DNA from: Vibrio halioticoli NBRC 102217 | GTDB taxonomy: Bacteria; Pseudomonadota; Gammaproteobacteria; Enterobacterales; Vibrionaceae | Assembly (NCBI RefSeq): GCF_000496695.1 | Contig: NZ_BAUJ01000014.1 | Coordinates: 1-64,000, forward strand | Length of the DNA stretch: 64,000 bases | Reading direction: 5' to 3' | Part shown: piece after piece, positions 26,678 through 36,935 of the stretch | Position numbering within the stretch: position 1 is the first letter of the stretch | Layout: every line of letters starts with the position of its first letter | Made by a program: the position numbers and the translations under genes | Notes under the pieces: generated by a model | Databases searched by the model: none | What the model was told of the DNA's origin: nothing | What the model saw: the letters and a program-made list of their open reading frames with translations, nothing else

Positions 26678-27235
26678 GTGATTAACGAAATCAAGCAAGA
26701 TGCGCAACAGCGTATGGACAAAAGCGTTGAAGCGCTAAAGAACACTCTTTCAAAAGTACGTACTGGTCGTGCTCACCCAAGTCTTCTATCTGGTCTTTCA
26801 GTAGAATACTACGGCGCACCAACCCCTCTTAATCAAGTAGCAAACGTTGTTGCTGAAGATGCTCGTACTCTTGCTATTACAGTATTTGATAGAGAACTAG
26901 CGCCTAAAGTAGAAAAAGCAATTCTACAATCAGATCTAGGTCTAAACCCTATGTCTGCGGGTACGGTTATCCGTGTACCACTTCCACCGCTAACAGAAGA
27001 GCGTCGTAAGGATCTTGTTAAGATCGTTCGTGGCGAAGCTGAAGGTGCACGTGTTGCAATCCGTAATATCCGTCGTGACGCAAACAGTGATTTTAAAGCG
27101 CTTCTAAAAGACAAAGAAATCTCTGAAGATGAAGATCGTAAAGCACAAGACGAAATTCAAAAACTGACTGACGTTGCTGTTAAGAATGTTGATGAAGTTC
27201 TTGCAGCAAAAGAAAAAGAGTTGATGGAAGTTTAA
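26678..27235 (+). CDS. frr: ribosome recycling factor
   Basis: RRF splits the post-termination ribosome together with EF-G. 185 residues, same as E. coli. Blocks are [22 protein letters not shown] and [20 protein letters not shown]. The start is a GTG at 26678 with AAGGTGA close upstream. It follows pyrH by 61 bp and ends at a strong terminator. Confidence 0.97.
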   Translation: MINEIKQDAQQRMDKSVEALKNTLSKVRTGRAHPSLLSGLSVEYYGAPTPLNQVANVVAEDARTLAITVFDRELAPKVEKAILQSDLGLNPMSAGTVIRVPLPPLTEERRKDLVKIVRGEAEGARVAIRNIRRDANSDFKALLKDKEISEDEDRKAQDEIQKLTDVAVKNVDEVLAAKEKELMEV

Positions 27236-27261
27236 TCAAAACTGACTGTCGATTGATTCTT

Positions 27262-27296
27262 AAAACGCTGCACATCTACAGTGCAGCGTTTTTTTC
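27262..27296 (+). terminator. terminator after frr
   Basis: AACGCTGCAC and GTGCAGCGTT form a 10-bp stem with a 7-nt loop and a run of seven T. A textbook intrinsic terminator ending the pyrH-frr unit. Confidence 0.92.
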
Positions 27297-27337
27297 TGCT
27301 ATTATCTCCCACCTGTTAATTATTCACTATCTTCTCT

Positions 27338-28093
27338 ATGTCTGACACTTCAATAACACCTAGCTCTATTCCTCAACACATTGCCATCATCATGGATGGA
27401 AATGGACGTTGGGCGAAATCTCATGGTAAACCTCGAGTTTATGGCCATAAGAAAGGGGTGAACGCAGTCAGAAAAACCATTACCGCAGCCGCTAAGCTGG
27501 GTATTAAGTCAGTGACTCTGTTTGCGTTTAGCAGTGAAAATTGGCGTAGACCACAAGAAGAAGTTAGCCTTTTAATGGAATTGTTTATCACTTTGCTATC
27601 AACGGAAGTGAAGCGTTTGCATAAAAATGATCTTAAACTGAGAATAATTGGCGATAAAAGTGGTTTCAATTCTCGTTTACAAAAAAAAATAGCAGAAGCC
27701 GAAGCGCTTACACAAGATAATAATGGATTGGTTATCAATGTGGCGGCCAACTATGGTGGTAAATGGGATATTACACAGGCAACAAGACGTATTGCTGAAC
27801 AAGCGATGCGCGGTGAAATTCAACCTTCTGATATTACCGAAGATCTGATTTCACAAGAAGTATGCCTCGCAGATTTACCAGATGTGGATCTTTTGATTCG
27901 CACCAGTGGCGAATCTCGTCTCAGTAACTTTTTATTATGGCAAGTTGCTTACGCAGAATTTTACTTTTGCGACAAACACTGGCCTGACTTTGATGAAGAC
28001 GGCTTAGCCGAAGCAATCTCTTGGTATATCAATCGCGAACGTCGCTTTGGTTGTACTGGAGAGCAGATCAAAGCACTTATGGATAACAAATAA
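27338..28093 (+). CDS. uppS: UppS (IspU), undecaprenyl diphosphate synthase
   Basis: Cis-prenyltransferase that adds eight isoprene units to farnesyl diphosphate to make the C55 carrier for peptidoglycan and O-antigen. 251 residues (E. coli 253). The [11 protein letters not shown] motif with the catalytic aspartate, FAFSSENW, and [15 protein letters not shown] are all present. The gene starts 42 bp after the frr terminator, and the ATG has no clear Shine-Dalgarno. The order frr-uppS-cdsA-ispC differs from E. coli, where ispC precedes. Confidence 0.96.
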   Translation: MSDTSITPSSIPQHIAIIMDGNGRWAKSHGKPRVYGHKKGVNAVRKTITAAAKLGIKSVTLFAFSSENWRRPQEEVSLLMELFITLLSTEVKRLHKNDLKLRIIGDKSGFNSRLQKKIAEAEALTQDNNGLVINVAANYGGKWDITQATRRIAEQAMRGEIQPSDITEDLISQEVCLADLPDVDLLIRTSGESRLSNFLLWQVAYAEFYFCDKHWPDFDEDGLAEAISWYINRERRFGCTGEQIKALMDNK

Positions 28094-28103
28094 GGAAGTA
28101 GCC

Positions 28104-28949
28104 TTGAAGCAACGTATTATAACGGCTTTAATCCTCGGCCCTCTGGTCATTTTAGGCGTATTTCAGCTGCCATTTATTGGTTTTATGCTGATGTTAGGCG
28201 CAATCACTTTGATCGGCTTGTGGGAGTGGACTCAGTTTATTGAATCCGGCAACCGCGCAACAAAAATGATTTTGTTGTTAACGGGCTTTCTCACCTCATT
28301 TTCTTGTATCCCTTCGCAATCCGTACTTGCTCCCGACTTGATGGGCAGTTTGGCGGTGGTGATTGCCATAGGTGCTATCTGGTGGATTATCGCCAGCGGT
28401 TTGGCGATTACTTATCCCAAAAGCGCCAAGCTATGGAAAGACTCAGATATTCTTCGATTTGCCTTCGGTCTACTGACGTTATTGCCTTTCTTTTGGAGCA
28501 TCGTAGCGCTGAGAGCGGTTAATTTAGATGTGGATTTCTACTATGGCGCTAAACTTGTTATGTACGTCTGCGCATTAGTATGGGCGGCAGACAGCGGTGC
28601 ATACTTTGCGGGTAGACGCTTTGGTAAACATAAAATGGCCCCTCATGTTAGCCCAAATAAAACCATCGAAGGTTTAGTGGGCGGCTTAGTGGTTGCTTTA
28701 CTAGTCGGATGGGGCATGGCGACATGGTTTGAGCTTAAATTCTCTACCCCTTGGTTGATGATACTACTGACTTTCGTGACTGTGGTGATTTCAGTGCTAG
28801 GCGATCTAGTAGAAAGTATGTTTAAACGTGTTGCTGGTATTAAAGACAGTAGCAACATCATTCCAGGACATGGCGGTGTATTAGACCGCGTAGATAGCTT
28901 AACAGCTGCATTCCCTGTCTTTGCCATTCTTTATTTCATGTTGCAGTAA
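28104..28949 (+). CDS. cdsA: CdsA, phosphatidate cytidylyltransferase
   Basis: Makes CDP-diacylglycerol from CTP and phosphatidic acid, the branch point of phospholipid synthesis. An integral membrane protein with about eight helices. The C-terminal CDS signature is clear: SVLGDLVESMFKR, then AGIKDSSNIIPGHGGVLDRVDS. I start it at the TTG at 28104, which has AAGGAAG at 5 bases, follows the uppS stop by 10 bp and gives 281 residues beginning like E. coli CdsA. The frame is open upstream but lies inside uppS. Confidence 0.95.
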   Translation: MKQRIITALILGPLVILGVFQLPFIGFMLMLGAITLIGLWEWTQFIESGNRATKMILLLTGFLTSFSCIPSQSVLAPDLMGSLAVVIAIGAIWWIIASGLAITYPKSAKLWKDSDILRFAFGLLTLLPFFWSIVALRAVNLDVDFYYGAKLVMYVCALVWAADSGAYFAGRRFGKHKMAPHVSPNKTIEGLVGGLVVALLVGWGMATWFELKFSTPWLMILLTFVTVVISVLGDLVESMFKRVAGIKDSSNIIPGHGGVLDRVDSLTAAFPVFAILYFMLQ

Positions 28950-28973
28950 CCCGCACTTGATTGGTCAATTAGC

Positions 28974-30170
28974 ATGAAAAATATCACTATTCTAGGCGCT
29001 ACCGGTTCTATCGGTAGCAGCACCTTAAAGGTTGTGGCTGAAAACCCTGAGCATTATCAGGTGTACGCGCTAGGCGCGGGCACGAACCACGCGCAAATGT
29101 TCACCTTGTGTCAGCAGTGGCGACCTAAATACGTTGCGATGGCTGATAAGTCGGCGGCGCTTACATTACAAAAAGAGCTGCGTGCCGTTGGCAATACCGC
29201 TCAAGTATTGGCTGGAGACGAAGGCCTTTGTCACATAGCGCAACTGCCTGAAGTGGATATGGTGATGGCGGCGATTGTTGGCGCAGCAGGTCTATTGTCA
29301 ACCATGGCAGCCGTTAAAGCGGGTAAGCGAGTGCTGCTGGCTAACAAAGAAGCGCTAGTGATGTCTGGGCAGTTATTTGTGGATGCGGTGAAAAAACACA
29401 ACGCTGAGCTTATGCCAGTAGATAGTGAACACAACGCCATTTTTCAATGCTTGCCTGAACGTATTCAAACCAATCTGGGACATTGCAACCTAGACAATGC
29501 TGGCGTGCATAAAATTCTGTTAACGGGTTCTGGCGGTCCATTTCGATATAGCGATATCCAATCACTTAAATCGGTGACACCTGCGCAAGCTATTGCTCAT
29601 CCCAACTGGTCTATGGGGCCTAAGATTTCTGTTGATTCCGCTAGCATGATGAACAAAGGGCTTGAGTATATTGAAGCTCGTTGGTTATTTAATGCCAATA
29701 AAGAACAGCTGAAAGTGGTTATCCATCCGCAATCCGTTATCCACTCTATGGTGCAATACAAAGACGGTTCTACTCTGGCGCAAATGGGTGAGCCAGATAT
29801 GTGTACCCCGATTGCATTGACTATGGCGTATCCAAATCGTGTCAAAGCGGGCGTTAAACCATTAGATTTCACTGAAATGGGTGAACTATCCTTTATCAAA
29901 CCAGACTTTGCTCGTTATCCGTGCTTGGAACTGGCGATTGAAGCTTGTTATAGTGGACAGCACGCCACTACCGCGTTGAATGCGGCTAACGAAGTGGCGG
30001 TACATGCGTTTTTACAACAAAAAATCGCTTTCACTGATATCGTGCAAGTGAACCGAAGTGTAATGAACAAGGTGTGTGCAACTGAACACGCTCATCAATT
30101 GGATAGCTTGGAAAGCTTGATTGAGCTCGATAAAATGGCACGTATTTTTGCTAGTGAGCAACTAAATTAG
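28974..30170 (+). CDS. ispC: IspC (Dxr), 1-deoxy-D-xylulose 5-phosphate reductoisomerase
   Basis: Converts DXP to 2-C-methyl-D-erythritol 4-phosphate with NADPH, the committed step of the MEP isoprenoid pathway. 398 residues, same as E. coli. The NADPH site [13 protein letters not shown] is at residues 5-17, the metal-binding block [11 protein letters not shown] and the flexible loop [15 protein letters not shown] follow. It supplies precursors for UppS, encoded two genes upstream. Confidence 0.97.
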   Translation: MKNITILGATGSIGSSTLKVVAENPEHYQVYALGAGTNHAQMFTLCQQWRPKYVAMADKSAALTLQKELRAVGNTAQVLAGDEGLCHIAQLPEVDMVMAAIVGAAGLLSTMAAVKAGKRVLLANKEALVMSGQLFVDAVKKHNAELMPVDSEHNAIFQCLPERIQTNLGHCNLDNAGVHKILLTGSGGPFRYSDIQSLKSVTPAQAIAHPNWSMGPKISVDSASMMNKGLEYIEARWLFNANKEQLKVVIHPQSVIHSMVQYKDGSTLAQMGEPDMCTPIALTMAYPNRVKAGVKPLDFTEMGELSFIKPDFARYPCLELAIEACYSGQHATTALNAANEVAVHAFLQQKIAFTDIVQVNRSVMNKVCATEHAHQLDSLESLIELDKMARIFASEQLN

Positions 30171-30181
30171 GGATAGATGTA

Positions 30182-31537
30182 ATGGCCTCCGCTTTATGGA
30201 ATTTTGCTTCATTTATTGTGGCACTTGGCATCTTAGTTGCCGTGCACGAATACGGACATTTTTGGGTCGCCCGTCGTTGTGGCGTAAAAGTTCATAAATT
30301 TTCGATTGGCTTTGGTAAGTCTATTTGGAAAAAAATAGGCAAAACGGGCACTGAATACTCTATCTCTGTGATACCACTAGGTGGCTACGTCAAGATGCTT
30401 GATAGTCGCGTGGAAGAAGTTGCCGAGCACGAAAAACCTCTCGCATTTGATCAAAAGAAACTATGGCAACGTAGCGCGATTGTGGCTGCTGGCCCTATGG
30501 CCAACTTCCTGTTCGCTATTCTGGCCTATTGGTTGGTCTTTTTGATTGGCGTTCCCGCCGTAAAACCCGTAATTGGTGAAGTAACCCCCAATTCCATTGT
30601 TGCACAAGCCGGAATTCAACAAGGAATGGAACTTAAATCCATTGATGGCGTCAAAACCGCAGATTGGGAATCTGTTAATATGGGGCTGATTGCCCGTATT
30701 GGCGATAAGCAGATGACAATGACCGTGGCATCAGCGGATGAAATTGGCCAACAGAAAACCGTCACTCTTAATATCGAAGATTGGCATTTTGATCTGGAAA
30801 CTGAGTCGGCGATGACCACTTTAGGATTCAGACCTTACTCTCCTGAACTGTATCTCACGTTTGCAAATGTTCAAGAGGGAGGCGCCGCGGCTAAGGCTGG
30901 ATTAGAAGTAGGGGACACTGTTTTATCAGTGAATGGCAACTCTGTGAGCGAGTGGCAAGATTTTGCTTCCATTATCCGCCATAATCCGGACCGGTCATTA
31001 CAACTTGAAATACAGCGCAATGGCACGACGTTACCTATTACTCTTATTCCTGGCGTTCGAGAAACGGCAGATGGCAAGATAGGATTCGCTGGAGTGTCAC
31101 CTAAAGTGGGCACATGGCCAGAGGAATATCGATTCGATCTGAGGTTTGGTCCTCTAGATTCTATCGGTCGAGCGATTGAAAAAACTAAGCAAGTCACATC
31201 TTTGACCTTCAATATGCTGAAAAAGTTGGTGGTAGGCGATGTTGGATTGAATAATCTCAGTGGGCCTATCTCTATAGCTAAAGGAGCAGGTGCTACGGCC
31301 GATTATGGCTTGGTGTATTTCTTAGGCTTTTTGGCTTTAATAAGTATTAATTTAGGAATTATCAACTTGATGCCACTACCCATCTTAGATGGTGGTCATC
31401 TGTTGTTTTTTGCGGTCGAGGCGGTTACCCGTCGCCCGGTACCAGAAAAAATTCAAGAAATGGGGTACCGCGTCGGTGGCGCAATAGTGTTTGCACTGAT
31501 GTCTATCGCAATTTTAAACGATTTTATGCGTCTGTAA
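30182..31537 (+). CDS. rseP: RseP, site-2 intramembrane protease
   Basis: Inner-membrane zinc metalloprotease that cuts the anti-sigma factor RseA after DegS, and clears signal-peptide remnants. 451 residues (E. coli 450). Motifs: HEYGH at 22-26 in the first transmembrane helix, two tandem PDZ domains in the periplasm (about 110-200 and 205-300), and the LDGGH third ligand (PLPILDGGHL) near the C-terminus. It lies 11 bp after ispC and just before bamA. A sigma-E-like promoter is seen inside it. Confidence 0.96.
   Translation: MASALWNFASFIVALGILVAVHEYGHFWVARRCGVKVHKFSIGFGKSIWKKIGKTGTEYSISVIPLGGYVKMLDSRVEEVAEHEKPLAFDQKKLWQRSAIVAAGPMANFLFAILAYWLVFLIGVPAVKPVIGEVTPNSIVAQAGIQQGMELKSIDGVKTADWESVNMGLIARIGDKQMTMTVASADEIGQQKTVTLNIEDWHFDLETESAMTTLGFRPYSPELYLTFANVQEGGAAAKAGLEVGDTVLSVNGNSVSEWQDFASIIRHNPDRSLQLEIQRNGTTLPITLIPGVRETADGKIGFAGVSPKVGTWPEEYRFDLRFGPLDSIGRAIEKTKQVTSLTFNMLKKLVVGDVGLNNLSGPISIAKGAGATADYGLVYFLGFLALISINLGIINLMPLPILDGGHLLFFAVEAVTRRPVPEKIQEMGYRVGGAIVFALMSIAILNDFMRL
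30628..30656 (+). promoter_or_regulatory. candidate sigma-E promoter within rseP
   Basis: GGAACTT (30628-30634) and TCAAAA (30651-30656) are 16 bp apart, matching the sigma-E consensus (GGAACTT, about 16, TCnAA). In E. coli bamA, skp and lpxD have sigma-E input from promoters within or near rseP. The bases also encode a conserved peptide (MELKSIDGVK), so chance is possible. Confidence 0.45.
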
Positions 31538-31583
31538 TTCTTTTGAGCTCACAGCGTATTTTTATAGGAAATTAGAAGTCGAT

Positions 31584-34022
31584 ATGTCGCTAAAACGTAT
31601 CCTGCTTACCGCGTTACTACTTGGAAGTAGTGCAGTTTACGGTGCAGAAAATTTTGTGGTCCAAGATATTAAAATTGAAGGTCTTCAACGTGTAGCTCTC
31701 GGTGCTGCTCTATTGGAGATGCCTGTTCGTGTTGGTGATACTGTTGGCAGTAAAGATGTATCTGACATCATCAAATCTTTGTACCGCTCTGGTAACTACG
31801 AAGATGTAAAAGTGATGCGTGACGGCAACGATTTAGTTGTCCGTGTTACGGAACGTCCTACCATTGCGAGTGTTTCTTTTTCGGGCAACAAAGCCATCGA
31901 AGAAGAACAACTTCAACAAAACCTTAATTCCTCTGGCGTTCGAGTGGGTGAAGCGTTAGATCGCACCGCTTTAAGCACCATTGAAAAGGGACTTGAAGAC
32001 TTTTACTACAGCGTAGGTAAATACAACGCTTCAGTACAAGCGGTGGTAACACCACTTCCTCGTAACCGTGCCGATCTTAAATTTGTTTTCTCGGAAGGCG
32101 TTTCAGCTAAGATCCAGCAAATCAACTTTATTGGCAACACCGTATTCACTGACAGCGAATTATTATCTCGTTTCAACTTGAATGTAGACGTGCCTTGGTG
32201 GAACTTCATGGCCGATGAGAAATATCAAAAGCAAGTACTTGCTGGCGATCTCGAAGCAATGAAGTCGTATTACCTGAATCAGGGCTACCTCAAGTTTAAA
32301 GTAGATTCTAGCCAAGTGGCGATTTCCCCGGATAAGAAAGGCGTGTATATCTCGCTATTCTTAGATGAAGGTGAACAGTACACAGTCGAAGACGTAAAAG
32401 TTCGTGGTGAGCTCATTGGTAAGCGCGATGAATTTGAACAGATGAACCCGTTCAAAAAAGGCGATGTTTACAGCGGTGGCGCCGTTACTGGCATGGAAGA
32501 GTCCATCAAGCGCGTATTGGGCGAGTCAGGATATGCTTATCCTAACGTTCGAACTATCCCTGAATTTGATGATGAGAACCATACGGTTTCACTAGTGGTT
32601 AACGTAGAAGCGGGCAACCGTATCTATGTGCGTGATATTCGTTTTGTGGGTAATAACTCTACAAAAGATGAAGTGTTGCGTCGTGAAATGCGTCAAATGG
32701 AAGGCAGCTGGTTAAATTCTAAAAACCTAGAAACAGGTAAAACACGTTTGAATCGTCTTGGTTTCTTTGAAACTGTTGATGTACAAACCGTGCGTGTACC
32801 GGGCACAGATGACCAAGTAGACGTGGTTTACTCGGTAAAAGAAGCCAACTCAGGCAGTGTTAACTTTGGTGTCGGCTATGGTACTGAATCAGGTATTAGC
32901 TTCCAAGTTGGTCTGCAACAAGACAACTTCTTAGGTACAGGTAATCGCGTTGGTATTAATGCCATGATGAACGATTATCAGAAGAATGTGAGTTTAGAAT
33001 ACCGTGACCCATATTGGAACTTAGACGGTGTCAGTTTGGGTGGTAAGGTTTTCTACAACAAGTTTGAAGCATCGGAAGCGGGTATTGTTGACTATACCAA
33101 TGAAAGCTACGGTGGCTCTTTAACTTGGGGTTTCCCATTTGATGAATTGAACTTTGTGGAAGTGGGTATTGGCTACACACATAACAGTTTATCTAACCTT
33201 GACCCTTATGTTCAGATAGAAAACTTCCTTCAATCTCAAGGTAGTAACTACAATGCGATTGAAAATACGTTAGAAACTGACGATTTTGACGTTTCTCTGA
33301 CTTGGACGCGTAATAATCTAAACAGAAGTATCTTCCCTACGTCGGGTAACCACCAACGTTTGACCGGTAAAATTACCGTTCCGGGCTCTGATGCGCAGTA
33401 CTATAAAATTCAGTACGATGCGAGACAGTACTTCCCGCTTAACCACAAACAAACCTTTGCTTTATTGCTTCGCGGTCGTTTAGGTTATGGCAACGGTTAC
33501 GCTAAAACAGGCGGCAATGATAACTTGTTCCCATTCTATGAGAACTTCTATGCGGGTGGTTTCACTACCTTGCGTGGCTTTGGTTCAAACAGTGCGGGTC
33601 CAAAAGCGGTATACGATGATCCATCAGGCTGTTCTGGTAACGCCGGTGGTAACAACCCATGTTATTCCGCAACCGATGAATCTGCGGGTGGTAACGCCAC
33701 CATGTTGGGTAGTATTGAGTTAATCGTACCTACACCATTTGCAGGGGATAGCTTCCGTAATCAACTGCGTACTAGTTTGTTCTTAGATGTCGCCAGTGTA
33801 TGGGACACAGAGTTTAACGACGTTGACGTAGATGATAACTTACCGGGTTCTGAATATTATTACGACTATTCAGACCCATTTGCATACCGCGCATCAGTAG
33901 GTGCCGCAGTACAGTGGATGTCACCTATGGGACCATTAGTGTTCTCATTAGCGACTCCGATTGAAATTTATGAGGGTGATGACAAAGAGGTCTTCACTTT
34001 CACAATTGGTAGAACCTTCTAA
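31584..34022 (+). CDS. bamA: BamA, outer-membrane beta-barrel assembly protein
   Basis: Central Omp85 subunit of the BAM complex that folds and inserts outer-membrane proteins. 812 residues (E. coli 810). A signal peptide (about 1-20, cut after VYGA) precedes five POTRA domains (about 21-420). The C-terminal 16-stranded barrel (about 425-812) contains the lid-lock motif TLRGFGSNS and ends in a phenylalanine (GRTF). An extracellular loop near residues 675-705 has a pair of cysteines (DPSGCSGNAGGNNPCYS). It is followed 18 bp later by skp. Confidence 0.97.
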   Translation: MSLKRILLTALLLGSSAVYGAENFVVQDIKIEGLQRVALGAALLEMPVRVGDTVGSKDVSDIIKSLYRSGNYEDVKVMRDGNDLVVRVTERPTIASVSFSGNKAIEEEQLQQNLNSSGVRVGEALDRTALSTIEKGLEDFYYSVGKYNASVQAVVTPLPRNRADLKFVFSEGVSAKIQQINFIGNTVFTDSELLSRFNLNVDVPWWNFMADEKYQKQVLAGDLEAMKSYYLNQGYLKFKVDSSQVAISPDKKGVYISLFLDEGEQYTVEDVKVRGELIGKRDEFEQMNPFKKGDVYSGGAVTGMEESIKRVLGESGYAYPNVRTIPEFDDENHTVSLVVNVEAGNRIYVRDIRFVGNNSTKDEVLRREMRQMEGSWLNSKNLETGKTRLNRLGFFETVDVQTVRVPGTDDQVDVVYSVKEANSGSVNFGVGYGTESGISFQVGLQQDNFLGTGNRVGINAMMNDYQKNVSLEYRDPYWNLDGVSLGGKVFYNKFEASEAGIVDYTNESYGGSLTWGFPFDELNFVEVGIGYTHNSLSNLDPYVQIENFLQSQGSNYNAIENTLETDDFDVSLTWTRNNLNRSIFPTSGNHQRLTGKITVPGSDAQYYKIQYDARQYFPLNHKQTFALLLRGRLGYGNGYAKTGGNDNLFPFYENFYAGGFTTLRGFGSNSAGPKAVYDDPSGCSGNAGGNNPCYSATDESAGGNATMLGSIELIVPTPFAGDSFRNQLRTSLFLDVASVWDTEFNDVDVDDNLPGSEYYYDYSDPFAYRASVGAAVQWMSPMGPLVFSLATPIEIYEGDDKEVFTFTIGRTF

Positions 34023-34040
34023 ACATTTGAGGATAATAAA

Positions 34041-34553
34041 TTGAAAAAACTAATTAAAGCAGCAGGCCTGAGTCTTGTAGTCTTGTCTACATCTTTGGTT
34101 GCGCACGCCGCGGAAGCTGCTCAAAAAGTTGCTTATGTAAATACCGCTCAAATTTTCCAAGAGCTACCACAACGAGAAGCTGTTCTGAAAACTCTGCAAG
34201 AAGAGTTCAAAGACAAAACAGCAGATTTAAAAGCAATTGAAGCTAAGATTAAATCTAAAGCGGATAAAGCACGTCGCGATGCGGCACTCCTAGGTGATGA
34301 TGGCGTTCGTAAACTACAAATCGAAATCGCTGGTCTAGAAGCTGAATACAAATTGAAAGGTCAATCTTTAGAGCGTGATGGCAAACGTCGTGAAGCTCAA
34401 GAGAAGCAAAAACTATTTAAAGTGATTCAAGACGCGGTAAATGTTGTTGCTAAACGTGAAGGTGTAGACATGGTTGTTGACGCGCAAGCTCTTCAATACG
34501 CTAAGCCTGAACTAGACCTATCACAAAAAGTGATTGACGAACTAAATAAGTAA
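34041..34553 (+). CDS. skp: Skp (OmpH), periplasmic chaperone
   Basis: Trimeric periplasmic chaperone that holds unfolded outer-membrane proteins on the way to BAM. 170 residues including a signal peptide cleaved about residue 23 (AHAAEA). The remainder is a long coiled-coil hairpin rich in lysine, glutamate and alanine. The start is a TTG at 34041 with GAGG upstream. Co-transcribed with bamA and lpxD. Confidence 0.94.
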   Translation: MKKLIKAAGLSLVVLSTSLVAHAAEAAQKVAYVNTAQIFQELPQREAVLKTLQEEFKDKTADLKAIEAKIKSKADKARRDAALLGDDGVRKLQIEIAGLEAEYKLKGQSLERDGKRREAQEKQKLFKVIQDAVNVVAKREGVDMVVDAQALQYAKPELDLSQKVIDELNK

Positions 34554-34559
34554 TAAATT

Positions 34560-35579
34560 ATGACAGAACTGACGCTACAACAACTTGAACAAATTACCGG
34601 TGGCACACTTTACGGTGATCCTGCAACTAAGGTTACTTCGGTAGCTGCAATGGATAAGGCAGAAGAAGGGCACATTACTTTCTTGTCTAATCCGCGCTAT
34701 AAAAAGCAATTGCCTGAGTGTAAGGCGTCAGTAGTCATGGTAAAGGAAAGCGAACGAGAATTATGTAAAGGTAATACTCTGGTCGTCGCTGACCCTTATG
34801 TTGCTTACGCTAAGGTAGCTCAAGCGTTAAATACGCCTCAGTTACCTGCAACTGGAATTGCAGCATCGGCAAGTATTGCTGATGATGCAGTTTTAGGCAG
34901 TAATGTTTCTATTGGTCCAAACGCCACTATCGATTCAGGCGCTGTGCTAGGAGACAATGTCTCTATTGGTGCCGGTGCTTATGTGGGCAAAAATGCGGTC
35001 ATTGGCGCAGGCACTCAATTGTGGGCCAATGCGACGATTTATCATCATGTGCAAGTCGGTGAACGTTGTGTTTTCCATTCTAGCTCAGTGATTGGTGCAG
35101 ACGGTTTTGGTTATGCTAACGAGCGTGGCGAATGGATCAAAATTCCTCAAGTAGGCACAGTCAGAATTGGCGATCGTGTTGAAATTGGGGCAAGCACAAC
35201 CGTTGATAGAGGTGCGTTAGACGACACCGTTATTGGCAGCAATGTGATTTTAGATAACCAAATTCAAATTGGTCATAATGTACGTATCGATTACGGCTCT
35301 TGTATTGCAGGTGGTACTGTAGTCGGTGGTAGTACACACATTGGTAAATATTGTATTATTGGTGGTGGCGCAGCCATTTCAGGACACTTAGAAATTGCCG
35401 ACGGCAGTATGATCTCTGGTCGTGCAATGGTGCTTCGCAGCATCACGGAAAAAGGTGTTTACTCATCAGGTATGCCAGCGCAACCGAATCGAGAATGGCG
35501 TAAATCTGTTGCTCGCCTTAACAGGCTTGAGGACATGCTCAATCGCCTCAACGAACTCGAGAAAAAGCTCGGCTCTTAA
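34560..35579 (+). CDS. lpxD: LpxD, UDP-3-O-acylglucosamine N-acyltransferase
   Basis: Adds the second 3-hydroxyacyl chain, from acyl-ACP to the 2-amine, in lipid A synthesis. 339 residues (E. coli 341). An N-terminal uridine-binding domain is followed by a left-handed beta-helix of hexapeptide repeats (about 100-310). The catalytic histidine lies in IQIGHNVRI, and a C-terminal helix closes the protein. It is 6 bp after skp. Confidence 0.96.
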   Translation: MTELTLQQLEQITGGTLYGDPATKVTSVAAMDKAEEGHITFLSNPRYKKQLPECKASVVMVKESERELCKGNTLVVADPYVAYAKVAQALNTPQLPATGIAASASIADDAVLGSNVSIGPNATIDSGAVLGDNVSIGAGAYVGKNAVIGAGTQLWANATIYHHVQVGERCVFHSSSVIGADGFGYANERGEWIKIPQVGTVRIGDRVEIGASTTVDRGALDDTVIGSNVILDNQIQIGHNVRIDYGSCIAGGTVVGGSTHIGKYCIIGGGAAISGHLEIADGSMISGRAMVLRSITEKGVYSSGMPAQPNREWRKSVARLNRLEDMLNRLNELEKKLGS

Positions 35580-35665
35580 ATTCTCTATTAAGGCCTGCAA
35601 TAAGCAGGTCTTTTTAGTCTATAATTCGTAAATAAATTAAAGCGTTACATTAAAGGAAATGCACT

Positions 35666-36118
35666 TTGACTTCTGAAAAAAAGACCATGGATATTATGGA
35701 GATTCAATCTCTTCTTCCACACCGTTATCCGTTTTTACTTCTTGATCGTGTCACCGATTACGAAGAAGGAAAATATCTAGTTGGTTTGAAAAACGTGAGC
35801 TTTAATGAACCTCAGTTCACTGGTCACTTCCCGCAACTGCCTGTATTTCCTGGGGTACTTATCCTAGAAGCTATGGCTCAGGCAACGGGCTTGCTTGCAT
35901 TTAAAACCTTTGGTGCACCAAAAGAAAATGAATTGTATTATTTTGCTAGCGTAGACCAAGCAAAATTCCGTAAACCCGTAACTCCAGGCGATCAAATGAT
36001 CATCGAAGTAGAACTGTTAAAAAACCGTCGCGGCATTGCGATGTTTAACGGTGTTGCTAAAGTTGATGGTGAGGTTGTTTGTTCTGCAGAATTAAAATGT
36101 GCTCGTCGAGAATTCTAA
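35666..36118 (+). CDS. fabZ: FabZ, 3-hydroxyacyl-[ACP] dehydratase
   Basis: Dehydrates 3-hydroxyacyl-ACP in type II fatty acid synthesis, competing with LpxA and LpxD for the same substrate. 150 residues, hotdog fold. Catalytic histidine in [13 protein letters not shown] and glutamate in LILEAMAQ are present. The start is a TTG at 35666 with AAAGGAAA 7 bases upstream; an ATG at 35687 is possible but would shorten the family N-terminus. It is followed by lpxA after a single base. Confidence 0.95.
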   Translation: MTSEKKTMDIMEIQSLLPHRYPFLLLDRVTDYEEGKYLVGLKNVSFNEPQFTGHFPQLPVFPGVLILEAMAQATGLLAFKTFGAPKENELYYFASVDQAKFRKPVTPGDQMIIEVELLKNRRGIAMFNGVAKVDGEVVCSAELKCARREF

Positions 36119-36119
36119 T

Positions 36120-36911
36120 ATGATTGATCCTACTGCAAAAATTCACCCAACTGCAGTTATTGAAGGCAATGTAAAAATTGGCGCTAACACTAGCGTAGGG
36201 CCATTTACATACATCAGTGGCGATGTTGAAATTGGTGAAGACAATGAGATTATGTCTCATGTCGTGATTAAAGGCTTAACCAAAATTGGTAATGGAAACC
36301 GCGTGTTTTCTTTTGCCATTTTAGGTGAAGAAAACCAAGATAAGAAATATCACGGTGAAGCTACCCAACTTGTGGTAGGCGATCGTAACGTGATTCGCGA
36401 AAGCGTGCAGATGCACCGCGGCACAGTTCAAGATAAGGGCATTACTCAAGTAGGTAGTGATAACCTATTTTGTGTGAATGCACATATTGCACATGATTGT
36501 GTGATTGGTGACAACGTTATTCTTGGTAACAACGCCACTCTTGCAGGACACGTTAAAGTACAAGACTACGTAATTCTTACTGCGCTCGTTCCTGTGCACC
36601 AGTTCTGTACTTTGGGCGCGCACGCGTTCATCGGCGGCGGTTCTACTGTGGCGCAAGACATCCCTCCATTTGTGATGGCGCAAGGTAACCACTGTAGTCC
36701 TATCGGTATTAACTCTGAAGGCATGAAACGCCGCGGCTTTGAGAAGCAAGATATTCTCGCTGTGCGTCGTGCATTTAAAACCCTATATCGCTCAGGTCTA
36801 ACTTTAGATGAAGCTAAAGTTGAAATTGCCAAATCAGCAGACGAATACCCTGCGGTTAAGCAATTCATTGATTACCTAAATAATGATGTTAATCGTGGCA
36901 TCATTCGCTAA
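36120..36911 (+). CDS. lpxA: LpxA, UDP-N-acetylglucosamine acyltransferase
   Basis: First enzyme of lipid A synthesis; transfers a 3-hydroxyacyl chain from ACP to UDP-GlcNAc. 263 residues from the ATG at 36120 (E. coli 262). Hexapeptide beta-helix with catalytic H125 and H122 in NAHIAHDC, LAGH and VHQFC conserved. Glycine is kept at the hydrocarbon-ruler position (FIGGGS), compatible with a C14 acyl chain by analogy to E. coli. Odd: the nearly invariant IGGMTAVHQF or its variants reads ILTALVPVHQF here. An ORF extension of 7 codons upstream overlaps fabZ and is not used. Confidence 0.93.
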   Translation: MIDPTAKIHPTAVIEGNVKIGANTSVGPFTYISGDVEIGEDNEIMSHVVIKGLTKIGNGNRVFSFAILGEENQDKKYHGEATQLVVGDRNVIRESVQMHRGTVQDKGITQVGSDNLFCVNAHIAHDCVIGDNVILGNNATLAGHVKVQDYVILTALVPVHQFCTLGAHAFIGGGSTVAQDIPPFVMAQGNHCSPIGINSEGMKRRGFEKQDILAVRRAFKTLYRSGLTLDEAKVEIAKSADEYPAVKQFIDYLNNDVNRGIIR

Positions 36912-36935
36912 TAACAGCGTTTAGTTTTCCTTTTT

